NCBI GenBank assembly: GCA_001898855.1
Contig: MKVN01000023.1
Location: 1-64,000 of the forward strand
Direction: 5' to 3'
From: Micrococcales bacterium 73-13
Lineage (GTDB): Bacteria; Actinomycetota; Actinomycetes; Actinomycetales; Microbacteriaceae
Length of the DNA: 64,000 nucleotides
Under the pieces are notes generated by a model. The model worked only from the letters and a program-made list of their open reading frames with translations, did no database searches and was not told the origin of the DNA. Below, piece after piece: positions 11,862-22,046 of this stretch. The translations under genes and the position numbers were made by a program. Position 1 is the stretch's first letter; every line of letters begins with the position of its first letter.

Positions 11862-12556
11862 CCGAGGAGAACACCGTGAACGAGGAGACCCCCGTGGTCG
11901 AGACCCCGGCCGAGGCCCCGGCCGACAGCGCGAACGAGCCCCGCGAGGCCCGTCGCGGCAGCCGGGAGCGCAACCCGCGCCAGGAGCGCGGCTCGCGCGC
12001 CGGTCAGGACGAGAAGGGGAACCAGTTCCTCGAGCGCGTCGTGACGATCAACCGCGTCTCGAAGGTCGTCAAGGGCGGTCGCCGGTTCAGCTTCACCGCG
12101 CTCGTCGTCGTCGGCGACGGGAACGGCATGGTCGGCGTCGGCTACGGCAAGGCGCGCGAGGTCCCGCTGGCGATCTCGAAGGGCGTCGAGGAGGCGAAGA
12201 AGCACTTCTTCCGCGTCCCGCGCGCCGGCGCGACGATCCCGCACCCCGTCCAGGGCGAGGCCGCGGCCGGCGTCGTGCTGCTGCGCCCGGCGTCCGCCGG
12301 TACCGGCGTCATCGCCGGCGGCCCGGTGCGCGCCGTGCTCGAGTGCGCCGGCATCCACGACGTGCTGAGCAAGTCGCTCGGCTCGTCGAACACGATCAAC
12401 ATCGTCCACGCGACCGTGGCGGCGCTCAAGCAGCTCGAGGAGCCGCGCGCCGTCGCCGCCCGCCGTGGGCTCGAGGCCGACCAGGTCATCCCCGCCCGCC
12501 TGCTCAAGGCGGAGGCGGCGGCCGCGGCGGCCGCGCAGGCGAAGGCAGGTGTCTGA
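11858..12556 (+). CDS. rpsE: 30S ribosomal protein S5 (uS5)
   Basis: Protein of the mRNA entry region that affects decoding accuracy. It has 232 residues. An acidic then Arg-rich N-terminal extension of about 50 residues precedes the core [27 protein letters not shown] double-stranded RNA-binding domain. GTG 11858 is the start, overlapping rplR. The C-terminal domain holds [16 protein letters not shown]. The stop overlaps the rpmD ATG by one base. Confidence 0.97.
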   Translation: MTEENTVNEETPVVETPAEAPADSANEPREARRGSRERNPRQERGSRAGQDEKGNQFLERVVTINRVSKVVKGGRRFSFTALVVVGDGNGMVGVGYGKAREVPLAISKGVEEAKKHFFRVPRAGATIPHPVQGEAAAGVVLLRPASAGTGVIAGGPVRAVLECAGIHDVLSKSLGSSNTINIVHATVAALKQLEEPRAVAARRGLEADQVIPARLLKAEAAAAAAAQAKAGV

Positions 12557-12741
12557 TGGCCGCGCGCCTGAAGGTGACCCAGATCAAGTCCAAGGTGAGC
12601 GAGAAGCAGAACCAGCGCGACACGCTGCGTTCGCTCGGCCTCAAGCGCATCGGTGACGTCGTCGTCCGCGAGGACAACGCGCAGAACCGCGGCTACGTCC
12701 GCACCGTCGCCCACCTCGTGAAGGTTGAGGAGATCGACTGA
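12556..12741 (+). CDS. rpmD: 50S ribosomal protein L30 (uL30)
   Basis: Small 50S protein of 61 residues. It starts at ATG 12556 ([17 protein letters not shown]) and shows the family pattern [21 protein letters not shown]. It shares one base with rpsE on the left and one base with rplO on the right, so the three are translated in tight succession. Confidence 0.97.
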   Translation: MAARLKVTQIKSKVSEKQNQRDTLRSLGLKRIGDVVVREDNAQNRGYVRTVAHLVKVEEID

Positions 12742-13295
12742 TGGCTGAGAAGAAGGAGTCGGCGGCCGAGGCCGTCGAGACCGCGAAGCCGAAGGCCGCC
12801 GCGCGGAAGCCGGCCGCCGCGAAGGCGCCGGCCAAGGCCGAGGAGCGGGCGGAGCGCGTGCAGCTGCTCAAGGTCCACCACCTCCGCCCGGCCCCCGGCG
12901 CGAAGAAGGAGCGCACCCGCGTCGGTCGCGGCGAGGGCTCGAAGGGCAAGACCGCGGGTCGCGGCACGAAGGGCACGAAGGCGCGCTACCAGGTGCGCGT
13001 CGGGCTCGAGGGCGGCAACCTGAACCAGGTCATGCGCGCGCCGAAGCTGCGCGGCTTCAAGAACCCGTTCCGGGTCGAGTACCAGGTCGTCAACGTCGCG
13101 AAGCTCGCCGAGCTGTACCCGAAGGGCGGGGACGTCACCGTCGCCGACCTGGTCGCCAAGGGCGCCGTCCGCAAGGGCGAGCCGGTCAAGGTGCTCGGCA
13201 ACGGCGACGTCGCGGTCAAGCTCAACGTCGCGGTCGACAAGGTCTCCGCCTCCGCCGAGCAGAAGATCGTCGCCGCCGGCGGCAGCGTCGGCTGA
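12741..13295 (+). CDS. rplO: 50S ribosomal protein L15 (uL15) with N-terminal extension
   Basis: Late-assembly 50S protein. It has 184 residues. The first 40 are a Lys/Ala/Glu-rich extension, and the conserved start [20 protein letters not shown] follows, then the Gly-rich [17 protein letters not shown]. An internal start cannot be excluded but no better ribosome-binding site was seen. It lies just before the promoter of secY. Confidence 0.96.
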   Translation: MAEKKESAAEAVETAKPKAAARKPAAAKAPAKAEERAERVQLLKVHHLRPAPGAKKERTRVGRGEGSKGKTAGRGTKGTKARYQVRVGLEGGNLNQVMRAPKLRGFKNPFRVEYQVVNVAKLAELYPKGGDVTVADLVAKGAVRKGEPVKVLGNGDVAVKLNVAVDKVSASAEQKIVAAGGSVG

Positions 13296-13318
13296 GCGCG
13301 GCGACCTCGAGTAGCGGG

Positions 13319-13330
13319 TAGCGTAGACGG
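13319..13330 (+). promoter_or_regulatory. Internal -10 box for leaderless secY transcript
   Basis: TAGCGT (13319-13324) is followed by six bases and then the GTG of secY. This is the leaderless arrangement seen at many genes in the window. It suggests that secY-adk can be transcribed separately from the ribosomal cluster. No good -35 box is visible. Confidence 0.45.
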
Positions 13331-14671
13331 GTGTTCTCCGCGATCGGCCGTATCTTCCGTACGCCTGACCTGCGTCGGAAGCTCGCCTTCACGCTGCTCA
13401 TCGTCGCGCTGTTCCGGCTCGGCTCGCAGATCCCGGCGCCGTTCGTCGACTTCCGGAACGTGCAGCAGTGCCTCGCGGGCACGACCGCGACCGGCGGGCT
13501 CTACGACCTGATCAACCTGTTCAGCGGCGGGGCGCTGCTGCAGCTGTCGATCTTCGCGCTCGGCATCATGCCGTACATCACCGCGTCGATCATCATCCAG
13601 CTGCTGCGCGTGGTCATCCCGCACTTCGAGACGCTGTACAAGGAAGGCCAGGCGGGCCAGAGCAAGCTCACGCAGTACACCCGCTACCTGACGATCGGCC
13701 TCGGCCTGATCCAGTCGACCACCCTGATCACGGTGGCGCGCAACGGCGCGCTGTTCCCGTCGAGCGTCGTCGGCGACCCGTGCTCGGAGCTCGTGACCGA
13801 CAAGTCCTGGTACGCGATGATCCTGATGATCATCACGATGACCGCCGGCACCGGCCTCATCATGTGGCTCGGCGAGCTCATCACCGAGCGCGGCATCGGC
13901 AACGGCATGTCGCTGCTGATCTTCACCTCGATCTGCGCCACCTTCCCGACTGCGCTCTGGGCGATCCAGGTCGCGCGCGGCTGGGAGGTCTTCCTCCTCG
14001 TGCTCGCGGTCGGCATCGTGATCATGACGGCGGTGGTGTTCGTCGAGCAGTCGCAGCGGCGCATCCCCGTGCAATACGCGAAACGCATGGTCGGGCGCCG
14101 CACCTACGGCGGGAACAACACCTACATCCCGATCAAGGTCAACATGGCCGGCGTCGTCCCGGTCATCTTCGCCTCGTCGCTGCTGTACCTGCCGGCGCTC
14201 ATCGCCCAGTTCAACCAGCCGCAGCCGAACGCGGACGGCTCGGTCCCGCCCAAGGCGGAGTGGGTCTCCTGGATCGAGAACAACCTGACCTCCGGCAACA
14301 GCTGGGTCTACGTCCTGGTGTTCTTCCTGCTGAACATCGGGTTCACCTACTTCTACGTCGCGATCACCTTCAACCCGGAGGAGGTCGCCGACAACATGAA
14401 GAAGTACGGCGGCTTCATCCCGGGCATCCGCGCGGGCCGGCCGACCGCCGAGTACCTCGACTACGTGCTCACCCGGATCACCCTGCCCGGGTCGCTCTAC
14501 CTCGGCATCATCGCGATCATCCCGCTGCTCGCGCTCGGGCTGGTGCAGGCGAACCAGAACTTCCCGTTCGGCGGCGCGAGCCTGCTCATCATCGTCGGCG
14601 TCGGCCTGGAGACGGTCAAGCAGATCGACTCGCAGCTGCAGCAGCGCCACTACGAGGGCCTGCTGCGATGA
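13331..14671 (+). CDS. secY: Preprotein translocase subunit SecY
   Basis: Central channel of the SecYEG translocon in the cytoplasmic membrane. It has 446 residues and about ten hydrophobic segments. The N-terminus [23 protein letters not shown] and the first helix [10 protein letters not shown] are typical. The cytoplasmic loop with [13 protein letters not shown] and [14 protein letters not shown], and [23 protein letters not shown], are family signatures. The start is GTG 13331. The end overlaps adk as ATGA. Confidence 0.98.
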   Translation: MFSAIGRIFRTPDLRRKLAFTLLIVALFRLGSQIPAPFVDFRNVQQCLAGTTATGGLYDLINLFSGGALLQLSIFALGIMPYITASIIIQLLRVVIPHFETLYKEGQAGQSKLTQYTRYLTIGLGLIQSTTLITVARNGALFPSSVVGDPCSELVTDKSWYAMILMIITMTAGTGLIMWLGELITERGIGNGMSLLIFTSICATFPTALWAIQVARGWEVFLLVLAVGIVIMTAVVFVEQSQRRIPVQYAKRMVGRRTYGGNNTYIPIKVNMAGVVPVIFASSLLYLPALIAQFNQPQPNADGSVPPKAEWVSWIENNLTSGNSWVYVLVFFLLNIGFTYFYVAITFNPEEVADNMKKYGGFIPGIRAGRPTAEYLDYVLTRITLPGSLYLGIIAIIPLLALGLVQANQNFPFGGASLLIIVGVGLETVKQIDSQLQQRHYEGLLR

Positions 14672-15285
14672 CGCGCACGGCGCTGCGCACCCTGACCGCG
14701 CGGCTGCTCATCGTCGGCCCCCCCGGAGCCGGCAAGGGCACGCAGGCCTCGCGCATCGCCGCCGCGTACGGCGTGCCGGCGATCTCGACCGGCGACATCT
14801 TCCGGGCGAACATCTCGCAGGGCACCCCGCTCGGCGTGCGCGTCCAGGCGATCCTCGACTCCGGCGGGCTCGTCTCGGACGCGCTGACGAACGAGATCGT
14901 CGCCGACCGGCTCGCCGAGCCCGACGCGGAGCACGGCTTCCTGCTCGACGGCTATCCCCGCACGGAGGAGCAGGTCCGGTTCCTCGACGAGCTCCTCGAC
15001 GCCGACGGGCAGCGGCTCGACGCCGTCGTCCGGCTCCTCGCCGACGAGGACGAGGTCGTCCGCCGGCTCCGGCTGCGCGCGATCGAGCTCGGGCGCTCGG
15101 ACGACACCGAGGAGGTCATCCGGCACCGCCAGGACCTCTACGCCCGGGAGACCGCGCCGCTGATCGCGATGTTCGCCGAGCGCGGCCTCCTGGTCGAGGT
15201 CGACGGCCTCGGTGCGGTCGACGAGGTGACCGCGCGGATCCTCGGCGCGCTCGCCGAGCGCGGCCTGGTCGCCCCCGGCGTCTGA
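14668..15285 (+). CDS. adk: Adenylate kinase
   Basis: Cytosolic enzyme that interconverts AMP plus ATP and two ADP. It has 205 residues starting at ATG 14668, which overlaps the secY stop. The P-loop [10 protein letters not shown] and the AMP-binding DGYPRTEEQ are present. It is the short form with a small LID lacking the four zinc cysteines. A preferred start may lie a few codons later, because homologues begin just before LLIVGPPG. The map gene that usually follows adk in actinomycetes is absent. Confidence 0.96.
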   Translation: MTRTALRTLTARLLIVGPPGAGKGTQASRIAAAYGVPAISTGDIFRANISQGTPLGVRVQAILDSGGLVSDALTNEIVADRLAEPDAEHGFLLDGYPRTEEQVRFLDELLDADGQRLDAVVRLLADEDEVVRRLRLRAIELGRSDDTEEVIRHRQDLYARETAPLIAMFAERGLLVEVDGLGAVDEVTARILGALAERGLVAPGV

Positions 15286-15309
15286 GGGTCCGCCGCCGCT
15301 CCGTCGTGG

Positions 15310-15338
15310 TGGCAGCGTCCGCCGGAATGGTCTAAGCT
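15310..15338 (+). promoter_or_regulatory. Promoter for infA and the alpha cluster
   Basis: TGGCAG (15310-15315), 17 nt and TAAGCT (15333-15338) form a good actinobacterial sigma-A-type promoter 25 nt after adk. The predicted start near 15345 leaves a leader of about 80 nt before infA. Confidence 0.6.
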
Positions 15339-15426
15339 TGATCCTTGGCGTTTTCCGGCCGCTTCGGCGTGTCCGGCGGCGCCATCCCCGCAGACCGGCG
15401 GGCGAGCAAGCAGCGATAGAAGGACA

Positions 15427-15648
15427 ATGGCCAAGAAGGACGGCGTCATCGAGATCGAGGGATCGGTCATCGAGGCCTTGCCGAACGCGATGTTCCGGGT
15501 GGAGCTCGCCAACGGGCACAAGGTGCTGGCGCACATCTCGGGCAAGATGCGGCAGAACTACATCCGCATCCTCCCCGAGGACCGGGTCGTCGTGGAGCTG
15601 TCTCCCTACGACCTGACCCGAGGCCGCATCACCTACCGCTACAAGTGA
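15427..15648 (+). CDS. infA: Translation initiation factor IF-1
   Basis: Binds the 30S A site during initiation together with IF-2 and IF-3. It has 73 residues with an S1/OB fold: [20 protein letters not shown], then [27 protein letters not shown] precedes the ATG. The next gene is rpmJ, 100 nt downstream. Confidence 0.98.
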   Translation: MAKKDGVIEIEGSVIEALPNAMFRVELANGHKVLAHISGKMRQNYIRILPEDRVVVELSPYDLTRGRITYRYK

Positions 15649-15748
15649 GCCCTGCCGGGCAAGTAACGGCCGGATCGCTGGTCGAGGAGCGCGCAGCGCG
15701 GCTCGGACACCAGCGGCCAGGCACGAGGACGGCGAGAGAGAGCGCATC

Positions 15749-15862
15749 ATGAAGGTCAACCCCAGCGTCAAGAAGATCTGCGACAAGTGCAAGGTGATCC
15801 GTCGCCACGGCCGCGTCATGGTCATCTGCGAGAACCCGCGCCACAAGCAGCGCCAGGGCTAG
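15749..15862 (+). CDS. rpmJ: 50S ribosomal protein L36 (bL36)
   Basis: 37-residue large-subunit protein, found by reading the gap between infA and rpsM. It begins [17 protein letters not shown] and ends KQRQG. Cys11, Cys14, Cys27 and His32 form the intact zinc site, so this is the zinc-binding (C+) paralogue. A GAGAGAGAG ribosome-binding site lies just upstream. Confidence 0.97.
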   Translation: MKVNPSVKKICDKCKVIRRHGRVMVICENPRHKQRQG

Positions 15863-16007
15863 CGCGGATCGAGTAGGCCCGCAGGGCCGTATCGAGATCA
15901 CAACCGAATAACCAAGCGGCTCCAAGAGGCCAAGCCGACACCCCGGGCGCGAAGGCCCGAGTACCGGAGCCGCCACACACCTTCGCAAGTCCGAAACGGA
16001 ACGCATC
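15863..16007 (+). promoter_or_regulatory. Structured leader between rpmJ and rpsM
   Basis: The 145-nt gap holds a long-range 8-bp stem GCGGCTCC/GGAGCCGC (15916-15923 with 15966-15973). It encloses a CGGGC/GCCCG hairpin (15944-15948 with 15955-15959). A GGCCC-GCA-GGGCC hairpin lies before it. This could be a ribosomal-protein autoregulatory element or a processing site; the function is inferred only from shape and position. Confidence 0.4.
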
Positions 16008-16388
16008 ATGGCACGTCTTGCCGGCGTCGACATCCCGCGCGAGAAGCGCGTGGAGATCGCGCTCACCTACATCTACGGGGTCGGCCGCACCCGATCCACC
16101 CAGATCCTCGCCGCGACCGGCGTCGACAAGGACACCCGGGTCAAGGACCTCAGCGACGATCAGCTCGTCGCGCTCCGCGACTACATCGAGGAGCACTACA
16201 AGGTCGAGGGCGACCTGCGCCGCGAGGTCCAGGCCGACATCCGCCGCAAGGTCGAGATCGGCTCCTACGAGGGCCTCCGCCACCGCCGCGGCCTGCCGGT
16301 CCACGGCCAGCGCACCAAGACCAACGCGCGCACCCGCAAGGGCCCGAAGCGCACCGTCGCCGGCAAGAAGAAGCCGGGCCGGAAGTAA
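16008..16388 (+). CDS. rpsM: 30S ribosomal protein S13 (uS13)
   Basis: 30S head protein contacting the P-site tRNA and the 50S. It has 126 residues, [21 protein letters not shown] at the start and [25 protein letters not shown] near the end, both diagnostic. The overlapping frame at 16018 is a shadow. It precedes rpsK by 19 nt. Confidence 0.98.
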   Translation: MARLAGVDIPREKRVEIALTYIYGVGRTRSTQILAATGVDKDTRVKDLSDDQLVALRDYIEEHYKVEGDLRREVQADIRRKVEIGSYEGLRHRRGLPVHGQRTKTNARTRKGPKRTVAGKKKPGRK

Positions 16389-16407
16389 GCGGTAGGAGAG
16401 AGCACTC

Positions 16408-16809
16408 ATGGCAGCACCGAAGGCGTCCGCCGCGCGCAAGCCGCGCCGCAAGGACAAGAAGAACATCCCCGTGGGCCAGGCCCACATCAAGAGCACGTTC
16501 AACAACACGATCGTCTCCATCACCGACCCGTCCGGCGCGGTCATCAGCTGGGCCTCCTCCGGCGGCGTCGGCTTCAAGGGCTCGCGCAAGTCGACCCCGT
16601 TCGCCGCGCAGCTCGCCGCGGAGTCGGCGGCGCGCCAGGCGCAGGAGCACGGCATGAAGAAGGTCGACGTGTTCGTCAAGGGCCCGGGCTCCGGCCGCGA
16701 GACCGCGATCCGCTCGCTGCAGGCGGCGGGCCTCGAGGTCGGCTCGATCAACGACGTCACGCCGCAGGCGCACAACGGCTGCCGCCCCCCCAAGCGCCGC
16801 CGCGTCTAG
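16408..16809 (+). CDS. rpsK: 30S ribosomal protein S11 (uS11)
   Basis: Platform protein that supports mRNA near the Shine-Dalgarno helix. It has 133 residues. A basic N-terminal stretch is followed by [20 protein letters not shown], and the C-terminus [18 protein letters not shown] is invariant. GGTAGGAGAG is the ribosome-binding site. rpsD, which follows in many bacteria, is not here. Confidence 0.98.
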   Translation: MAAPKASAARKPRRKDKKNIPVGQAHIKSTFNNTIVSITDPSGAVISWASSGGVGFKGSRKSTPFAAQLAAESAARQAQEHGMKKVDVFVKGPGSGRETAIRSLQAAGLEVGSINDVTPQAHNGCRPPKRRRV

Positions 16810-16957
16810 CACCTCCGCTGCTCAGGAGCAGGGCCGGGTCGGCGCGCATGCCGGGCGCGGACCCCGCCGAGCTCCTGAGGGGCACGACCGCTTCTCCAAC
16901 TCAATACCCATCCAGCCGAGCGTCATATAGCGGACGCTCCGCCGAAAGGAACCATCC
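16810..16957 (+). promoter_or_regulatory. Structured intergenic leader before rpoA
   Basis: A perfect 9-bp stem CTCAGGAGC/GCTCCTGAG (16821-16829 with 16871-16879) encloses 41 nt that can form an inner GGGTC/GACCC pairing. The strong AAAGGA ribosome-binding site for rpoA follows. It may be a partial terminator, a processing site or a ribosomal-protein-binding leader. Confidence 0.4.
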
Positions 16958-17950
16958 GTGCTCATCGCACAGCGTCCCACCCTCTCCGAGGAGCCCATCT
17001 CCGAGTTCCGGTCGCGGTTCGTCATCGAGCCGCTCGAGCCGGGCTTCGGCTACACGCTCGGCAACTCGCTCCGCCGCACCCTGCTCTCCTCGATCCCCGG
17101 CTCGGCGGTCACGAGCATCCGGATCGACGGCGTCCAGCACCAGTTCTCGACCGTCCCCGGGGTCAAGGAGGACGTCATCGAGATCATCCTCAACCTCAAG
17201 AACCTGGTCGTCTCCTCCGAGCACGACGAGCCGGTCGCCGCGTACCTGCGCAAGCAGGGCGCCGGCGAGGTCACGGCCGCCGACATCTCGGTGCCCGGCG
17301 GCGTGGAGATCCACAATCCGGAGCTCGTGATCGCGACGCTCAACGAGAAGGCGAAGTTCGAGCTGGAGCTCACGATCGAGCGCGGCCGCGGCTACGTCTC
17401 GGCGACGCAGAACCGCAACGACTTCGCGGACCTCGGCCAGATCCCGATCGACTCGATCTACTCCCCGGTGCTCAAGGTCACCTACCGGGTCGAGGCGACC
17501 CGCGCCGGCGAGCGCACCGACTTCGACCGCCTGGTGGTCGACGTCGAGACGAAGCCGGCGATCACCCCGCGCGACGCGGTCGCGTCCGCCGGCCGCACCC
17601 TGGTCGAGCTGTTCGGCCTCGCCCGCGAGCTGAACGTCGCGGCCGAGGGCATCGAGATCGGCCCGGCGCCGGTCGACGCCGTGCTCTCCAGCGAGCTGTC
17701 GATGCCGATCGAGGACCTCGACCTCTCGGTCCGCTCGTACAACTGCCTCAAGCGCGAGGGGATCAACACGGTCAGCGAGCTGGTCGCCCTCTCGGAGATG
17801 CAGCTGATGAACATCCGGAACTTCGGCCAGAAGTCGGTCGACGAGGTGAAGGACAAGCTCGTCGAGCTCGGCCTCTCCCTCAAGGACGCCGTCCCCGGCT
17901 TCGACGGCGCGCACCTCTACACGGGGTACGACGACGAGCCGATCGCCTGA
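16958..17950 (+). CDS. rpoA: DNA-directed RNA polymerase subunit alpha
   Basis: Assembly platform of RNA polymerase and contact point for UP elements and activators. It has 330 residues. The N-terminal domain shows [28 protein letters not shown] and the C-terminal domain shows [16 protein letters not shown] and [17 protein letters not shown]. The start is GTG 16958, with an AAAGGA ribosome-binding site at good spacing. rplQ follows after 33 nt. Confidence 0.98.
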   Translation: MLIAQRPTLSEEPISEFRSRFVIEPLEPGFGYTLGNSLRRTLLSSIPGSAVTSIRIDGVQHQFSTVPGVKEDVIEIILNLKNLVVSSEHDEPVAAYLRKQGAGEVTAADISVPGGVEIHNPELVIATLNEKAKFELELTIERGRGYVSATQNRNDFADLGQIPIDSIYSPVLKVTYRVEATRAGERTDFDRLVVDVETKPAITPRDAVASAGRTLVELFGLARELNVAAEGIEIGPAPVDAVLSSELSMPIEDLDLSVRSYNCLKREGINTVSELVALSEMQLMNIRNFGQKSVDEVKDKLVELGLSLKDAVPGFDGAHLYTGYDDEPIA

Positions 17951-17983
17951 ACGACGACCGACTGAGATAGAGAGCTAGAGAAC

Positions 17984-18559
17984 ATGCCCACGCCCACCAA
18001 GGGTCCGCGCCTCGGCGGCGGCCCGGCGCACGAGCGCCTGCTGCTCGCGAACCTCGCCGCGGCCCTCTTCACCCACAAGTCGATCAAGACGACCGAGGCG
18101 AAGGCCAAGCGCCTGCGCCCGCTCGCGGAGCGGCTCATCACCTTCGCCAAGCGCGGCGACCTGCACGCCCGCCGTCGCGTCCTCGCGACGATCGGCGACA
18201 AGGAGGTCGTGCACGTCCTCTTCACGGAGATCGCGCCGCTGGTCGCCGAGCGCGAGGGCGGGTACACCCGCATCACCAAGCTCGGCTTCCGCAAGGGCGA
18301 CAACGCCCCGATGGCGCAGATCGAGCTGGTCCTCGAGCCGGTCGTGAAGAAGCCGTCCGCGAAGAAGGCCGCCGCCGCGGCCGAGGCGACCTCCGGCCAG
18401 AAGGCGAAGAGGTCCGACGAGGCGAAGGCCGAGGCCGCTGCGGAGACGACCGAGGCGAGCGAGGCGGTCGACGAGACCGCCGCCGCGGAGGCGGAGGTCG
18501 TCGAGGTCGAGGCCGAGGTCAACGAGTCCGCCGAGGTCGCCGAGGCGACCGAGGACTGA
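17984..18559 (+). CDS. rplQ: 50S ribosomal protein L17 (bL17) with acidic tail
   Basis: Tunnel-exit 50S protein. The core (residues 1-118) begins [25 protein letters not shown] and ends MAQIELVLE. About 70 further residues are Ala/Glu/Val-rich and strongly acidic, giving 191 residues compared with about 120 in most bacteria. Similar tails occur in other actinomycetes. Last gene of the alpha cluster. Confidence 0.97.
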   Translation: MPTPTKGPRLGGGPAHERLLLANLAAALFTHKSIKTTEAKAKRLRPLAERLITFAKRGDLHARRRVLATIGDKEVVHVLFTEIAPLVAEREGGYTRITKLGFRKGDNAPMAQIELVLEPVVKKPSAKKAAAAAEATSGQKAKRSDEAKAEAAAETTEASEAVDETAAAEAEVVEVEAEVNESAEVAEATED

Positions 18560-18586
18560 GGGCCCGCCCCTGACTACGCTGTCCGC

Positions 18587-19456
18587 GTGAACGACGAACC
18601 GTCGACCCGGGTCCGGCTGGACCTCGGGTACGACGGTTCGTCGTTCTCCGGCTGGGCGCGGCAGGCGGATCGACGCACCGTGCAGGGCGAGCTCGAGGCC
18701 GCGCTCGGGACGCTGCTCCGCGGCCGAGGGGAGCCGCCCCGGCTCGTCGTCGCCGGCCGCACCGATGCCGGCGTGCACGCGCGCGGCCAGGTCGCGCACG
18801 TCGACCTGGACGGCGCCCAGTGGGGCCGCCTCGGCCGGATCGGGGCCGGCGCGGAGCCGGCGGCGACGCTCGCGCGCAAGCTCAACGGTCTCGCGGGTCG
18901 CGCCGGCGACGTGCGGGTGCATCGCGCCGCGGTCGCGGCCGCCGGGTTCGACGCGCGGTTCTCGGCCGTCTGGCGGCGCTACGAGTACCGGATCGCCGAC
19001 TCGCTCGCCGTCCGGGACCCGCTCGCCCGCACCGCCACCGTCTGGCTGCCGCGCCCGCTCGACGCCGAGGCGATGCAGGCTGCGGCGCGTTCGCTCGCCG
19101 GTCCCGGCCTCGCCGACTGGGCGGCGTACTGCCGACCGCGGGAGGGCTCGACGACGATCCGCGACCTGCAGTCCTTCTCCTGGGCGCGCGACGCCGACGG
19201 CGTGCTCGTCGCCCGGCTGCAGGCCGATGCGTTCTGCCACTCCATGGTCCGCGCGCTGGTCGGCGCCTGCGTCGCGGTCGGGGAGGGCGCGCTCGGACCC
19301 GACGATCCGCTCGCGCTCCGGGACGCCGGCGAGCGCACCAGCGCGTTCAAGGTCATGCCGGCGAAGGGCCTCGTCCTCACCGAGGTCGGCTACCCGTCGG
19401 ACGCCGAGCTGGCGCTCCGCGCCGAGCAGACCCGCGGGCTGCGCGTCCTGGAGTGA
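18587..19456 (+). CDS. truA: tRNA pseudouridine synthase A
   Basis: Converts uridines 38-40 of the tRNA anticodon arm to pseudouridine. It has 289 residues. The catalytic Asp lies in AGRTDAGVHARGQVAH (about residues 58-73), and RRYEYRI and CHSMVRALVGACV are family motifs. The start is GTG 18587; a -10 box TACGCT (18575-18580) ends 6 nt before it, so the mRNA is probably leaderless. It is 27 nt downstream of rplQ. Confidence 0.96.
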   Translation: MNDEPSTRVRLDLGYDGSSFSGWARQADRRTVQGELEAALGTLLRGRGEPPRLVVAGRTDAGVHARGQVAHVDLDGAQWGRLGRIGAGAEPAATLARKLNGLAGRAGDVRVHRAAVAAAGFDARFSAVWRRYEYRIADSLAVRDPLARTATVWLPRPLDAEAMQAAARSLAGPGLADWAAYCRPREGSTTIRDLQSFSWARDADGVLVARLQADAFCHSMVRALVGACVAVGEGALGPDDPLALRDAGERTSAFKVMPAKGLVLTEVGYPSDAELALRAEQTRGLRVLE

Positions 19457-19481
19457 CGGCACCGGCGCCTGCTGACCCGGG

Positions 19482-19511
19482 TGCGACGGGGCGCGCGACT
19501 TCCGCTACACT
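19482..19511 (+). promoter_or_regulatory. Promoter of rplM-rpsI
   Basis: TGCGAC (19482-19487), 18 nt and TACACT (19506-19511) give a plausible promoter. The predicted 5' untranslated region of about 115 nt before the rplM GTG is long for this genome and may hold an L13-type autoregulatory structure, not confirmed. Confidence 0.5.
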
Positions 19512-19634
19512 GGAACGTCGGTCCGCGCCAGCGGGCCGGGATCGAGTGCCCTCCACCGGGCGTTCGCCGGCAGCGGCCGGAGAACCCCCACCGGAGCGGG
19601 ATTCACGAACCTCACCGATCGAAAGCAGACCACT

Positions 19635-20087
19635 GTGACTCGTACGTTCACGCCCAAGGCGGACTCGGTCGTCCGCGAGTGGCTCGTCATCGACGCCACC
19701 GACGTCGTGCTCGGCCGTCTCGCCTCGCACGCCGCGGCCCTGCTGCGCGGCAAGCACAAGCCGACGTTCGCGAACCACGTCGACACCGGCGACTTCGTCA
19801 TCGTCGTCAACGCCGACAAGGTCGCGCTGACCGGCCAGAAGCTCGCGCAGAAGAACGCGTACCGCCACTCCGGGTACCCGGGCGGCCTGACCGCGACCAG
19901 CTACGCGGAGCTGCTCGAGACCAAGCCCGAGCGCGTCGTCGAGAAGGCGATCCGCGGCATGCTGCCGAAGAACTCGATCGGCCGCGCCCAGTTCACCAAG
20001 CTCAAGGTCTACGCCGGCCCGGAGCACCCGCACGCTGCCCAGCAGCCGAAGCCGTACACCATCTCCCAGGTCGCCCAGCAGGCCTGA
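19635..20087 (+). CDS. rplM: 50S ribosomal protein L13 (uL13)
   Basis: Early-assembly 50S protein, 150 residues. It begins [21 protein letters not shown] and carries [21 protein letters not shown] and [13 protein letters not shown]. The start is GTG 19635, preceded by GAAAG. rpsI follows after 26 nt, the conserved pair. Confidence 0.97.
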   Translation: MTRTFTPKADSVVREWLVIDATDVVLGRLASHAAALLRGKHKPTFANHVDTGDFVIVVNADKVALTGQKLAQKNAYRHSGYPGGLTATSYAELLETKPERVVEKAIRGMLPKNSIGRAQFTKLKVYAGPEHPHAAQQPKPYTISQVAQQA

Positions 20088-20113
20088 GCCGGATCACGCA
20101 GAAGGAACACGAA

Positions 20114-20602
20114 GTGGCTGACATCGAGACCACCGCCGACGAGATCTCCGGCGACTACACGACCGAGACCCCGGTCGCCGCGGCCGAGACCCGCGCCCCG
20201 CGCCCCGCGCTCACCGTCCCCGGCGCGGCCGTCGGCCGCCGCAAGGAGGCCATCGCCCGCGTCCGGCTCACCCCCGGCAGCGGCGCCGCGACCGTCAACG
20301 GGCGCCCGCTGGAGGCCTACTTCCCGAACAAGCTGCACCAGCAGCTGGTCAACGCCCCGTTCACGGTGCTCGAGCTCACCGGCTCCTACGACGTGACGGC
20401 GCGCATCACCGGCGGCGGCCCCTCCGGCCAGGCCGGTGCGCTGCGGCTGGCGATCGCCCGCGCCCTCAACGAGATCGACCGGGAGAACAACCGCCCGGCG
20501 CTCAAGAAGGCCGGCTTCCTCACCCGTGACGCGCGCGTCATCGAGCGCAAGAAGGCCGGTCTGAAGAAGGCCCGCAAGGCCTCGCAGTACTCGAAGCGCT
20601 GA
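20114..20602 (+). CDS. rpsI: 30S ribosomal protein S9 (uS9)
   Basis: 30S head protein whose C-terminal tail touches the P-site tRNA anticodon stem. It has 162 residues from GTG 20114. An N-terminal extension of about 38 residues precedes [17 protein letters not shown]. The tail [12 protein letters not shown] is conserved. AGAAGGAAC is the ribosome-binding site. The open frame continues upstream only as a shadow of rplM. Confidence 0.97.
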   Translation: MADIETTADEISGDYTTETPVAAAETRAPRPALTVPGAAVGRRKEAIARVRLTPGSGAATVNGRPLEAYFPNKLHQQLVNAPFTVLELTGSYDVTARITGGGPSGQAGALRLAIARALNEIDRENNRPALKKAGFLTRDARVIERKKAGLKKARKASQYSKR

Positions 20603-20654
20603 TCCCTCGGCCCGCCTCGCCCGCGCAGGGACCGAACGCTCTGGCTCGCCGGAC

Positions 20655-22022
20655 ATGACACGCCTCTTCGGCACGGACGGGGTCCGCGGGCTCGCCAACG
20701 GCGACATCACCGCGCAGCTCGCCCTCGACCTCGCCCAGGCGGCCGCGTCGGTGCTCACCCGAGGCCGGCACGCCGACGAGAACCGCGCCGCGGGGCGCCG
20801 CCCGACGGCGGTGCTGGCGCGCGACCCCCGGATCAGCGGCGAGTTCCTGAGCGCGGCGGTCGCCGCCGGCCTCGCGTCCTCCGGGATCGATGTGCTCGAC
20901 GCCGGGGTGATCCCGACGCCGGCGTGCGCGTTCCTGGTCGGCGACGTCCACGCCGACTTCGGGGTGATGATCTCGGCCTCGCACAACCCCGCGGCCGACA
21001 ACGGCATCAAGTTCTTCAGCTACGGCGGGATCAAGCTCCCGGACGACGTCGAGGACCGCATCGAGGCGGCGCTCGGCACCCAGGAGCTCACCCCGCTCGG
21101 CGGCGACGTCGGCCGCATCCGCCGCTTCGCCGACGCCGAGGACCGCTACGTGCTGCACCTGCTCGGCACGCTGCCGCACCGCCTGGACGGCCTGCACGTC
21201 GTCGTCGACGCGGCGAACGGCGCCGCCGCGGGCGCATCGCCGGAGGTGTTCAAGGACGCCGGGGCGCGGGTCACCGTGATCGGCGCCGACCCGGACGGGC
21301 TCAACATCAACGAGGGCTCCGGCTCGACGCACCTCGAGCGGCTGCAGGCGACGGTGCGCGAGGTCGGCGCCGACCTCGGGATCGCGCACGACGGCGACGC
21401 GGACCGCTGCCTCGCGGTCGACGCGGACGGCGGGATCGTCGACGGCGACCGCATCCTCGCCATCCTCGCCATCGCGATGCGGGAGCGCGGCGTGCTCCGC
21501 GACGACGTGCTGGTGACCACGGTGATGAGCAACCTCGGCCTGCGCCGGGCGATGGCCGAGCATGGCATCCGGGTGGAGACCACCGCCGTCGGCGACCGCT
21601 ACGTCCTCGAGGCGCTCGCCGAGCACGGCTGGTCGCTCGGCGGGGAGCAGTCCGGCCACGTGATCCTCGCCGATCACGCCACGACCGGGGACGGCATCCT
21701 GACCGGCCTGCACCTGGCGGCCGAGCTGGTGCGGCAGGGCAGGTCGCTCGCCGAGCTCGCGTCGGTGATGACCGTCTACCCGCAGGTGCTCGTCAACGTG
21801 CGCGGCGTCGACCGCGCCCGGCTCGCCGGCGACGAGGCGATCGCGGCGGCGGTCCGCCGGGAGGAGGCCGCGCTCGGCGACTCGGGCCGCGTCCTGCTGC
21901 GCCCCTCGGGCACCGAGCCGATGGTCCGGGTGATGGTCGAGGCGGAGCACCAGCACGACGCGGAGTCGATCGCGGAGCGGCTCGCGGCGCTGGTCCGCGA
22001 GCGCCTCGCGCCGCGGCCCTAG
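20655..22022 (+). CDS. glmM: Phosphoglucosamine mutase
   Basis: Converts glucosamine-6-phosphate to glucosamine-1-phosphate on the way to UDP-GlcNAc for peptidoglycan. It has 455 residues. [11 protein letters not shown] is at the N-terminus, the phosphorylated Ser109 sits in [12 protein letters not shown], the metal-binding loop is DGDADRC, and GEQSGHVI is the sugar-binding motif. It follows rpsI by 52 nt, a conserved actinobacterial order, and glmS of the same pathway is 1 kb downstream. Confidence 0.98.
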   Translation: MTRLFGTDGVRGLANGDITAQLALDLAQAAASVLTRGRHADENRAAGRRPTAVLARDPRISGEFLSAAVAAGLASSGIDVLDAGVIPTPACAFLVGDVHADFGVMISASHNPAADNGIKFFSYGGIKLPDDVEDRIEAALGTQELTPLGGDVGRIRRFADAEDRYVLHLLGTLPHRLDGLHVVVDAANGAAAGASPEVFKDAGARVTVIGADPDGLNINEGSGSTHLERLQATVREVGADLGIAHDGDADRCLAVDADGGIVDGDRILAILAIAMRERGVLRDDVLVTTVMSNLGLRRAMAEHGIRVETTAVGDRYVLEALAEHGWSLGGEQSGHVILADHATTGDGILTGLHLAAELVRQGRSLAELASVMTVYPQVLVNVRGVDRARLAGDEAIAAAVRREEAALGDSGRVLLRPSGTEPMVRVMVEAEHQHDAESIAERLAALVRERLAPRP

Positions 22023-22046
22023 CAGCCGCGTCGCGGCCGGGCCGGA

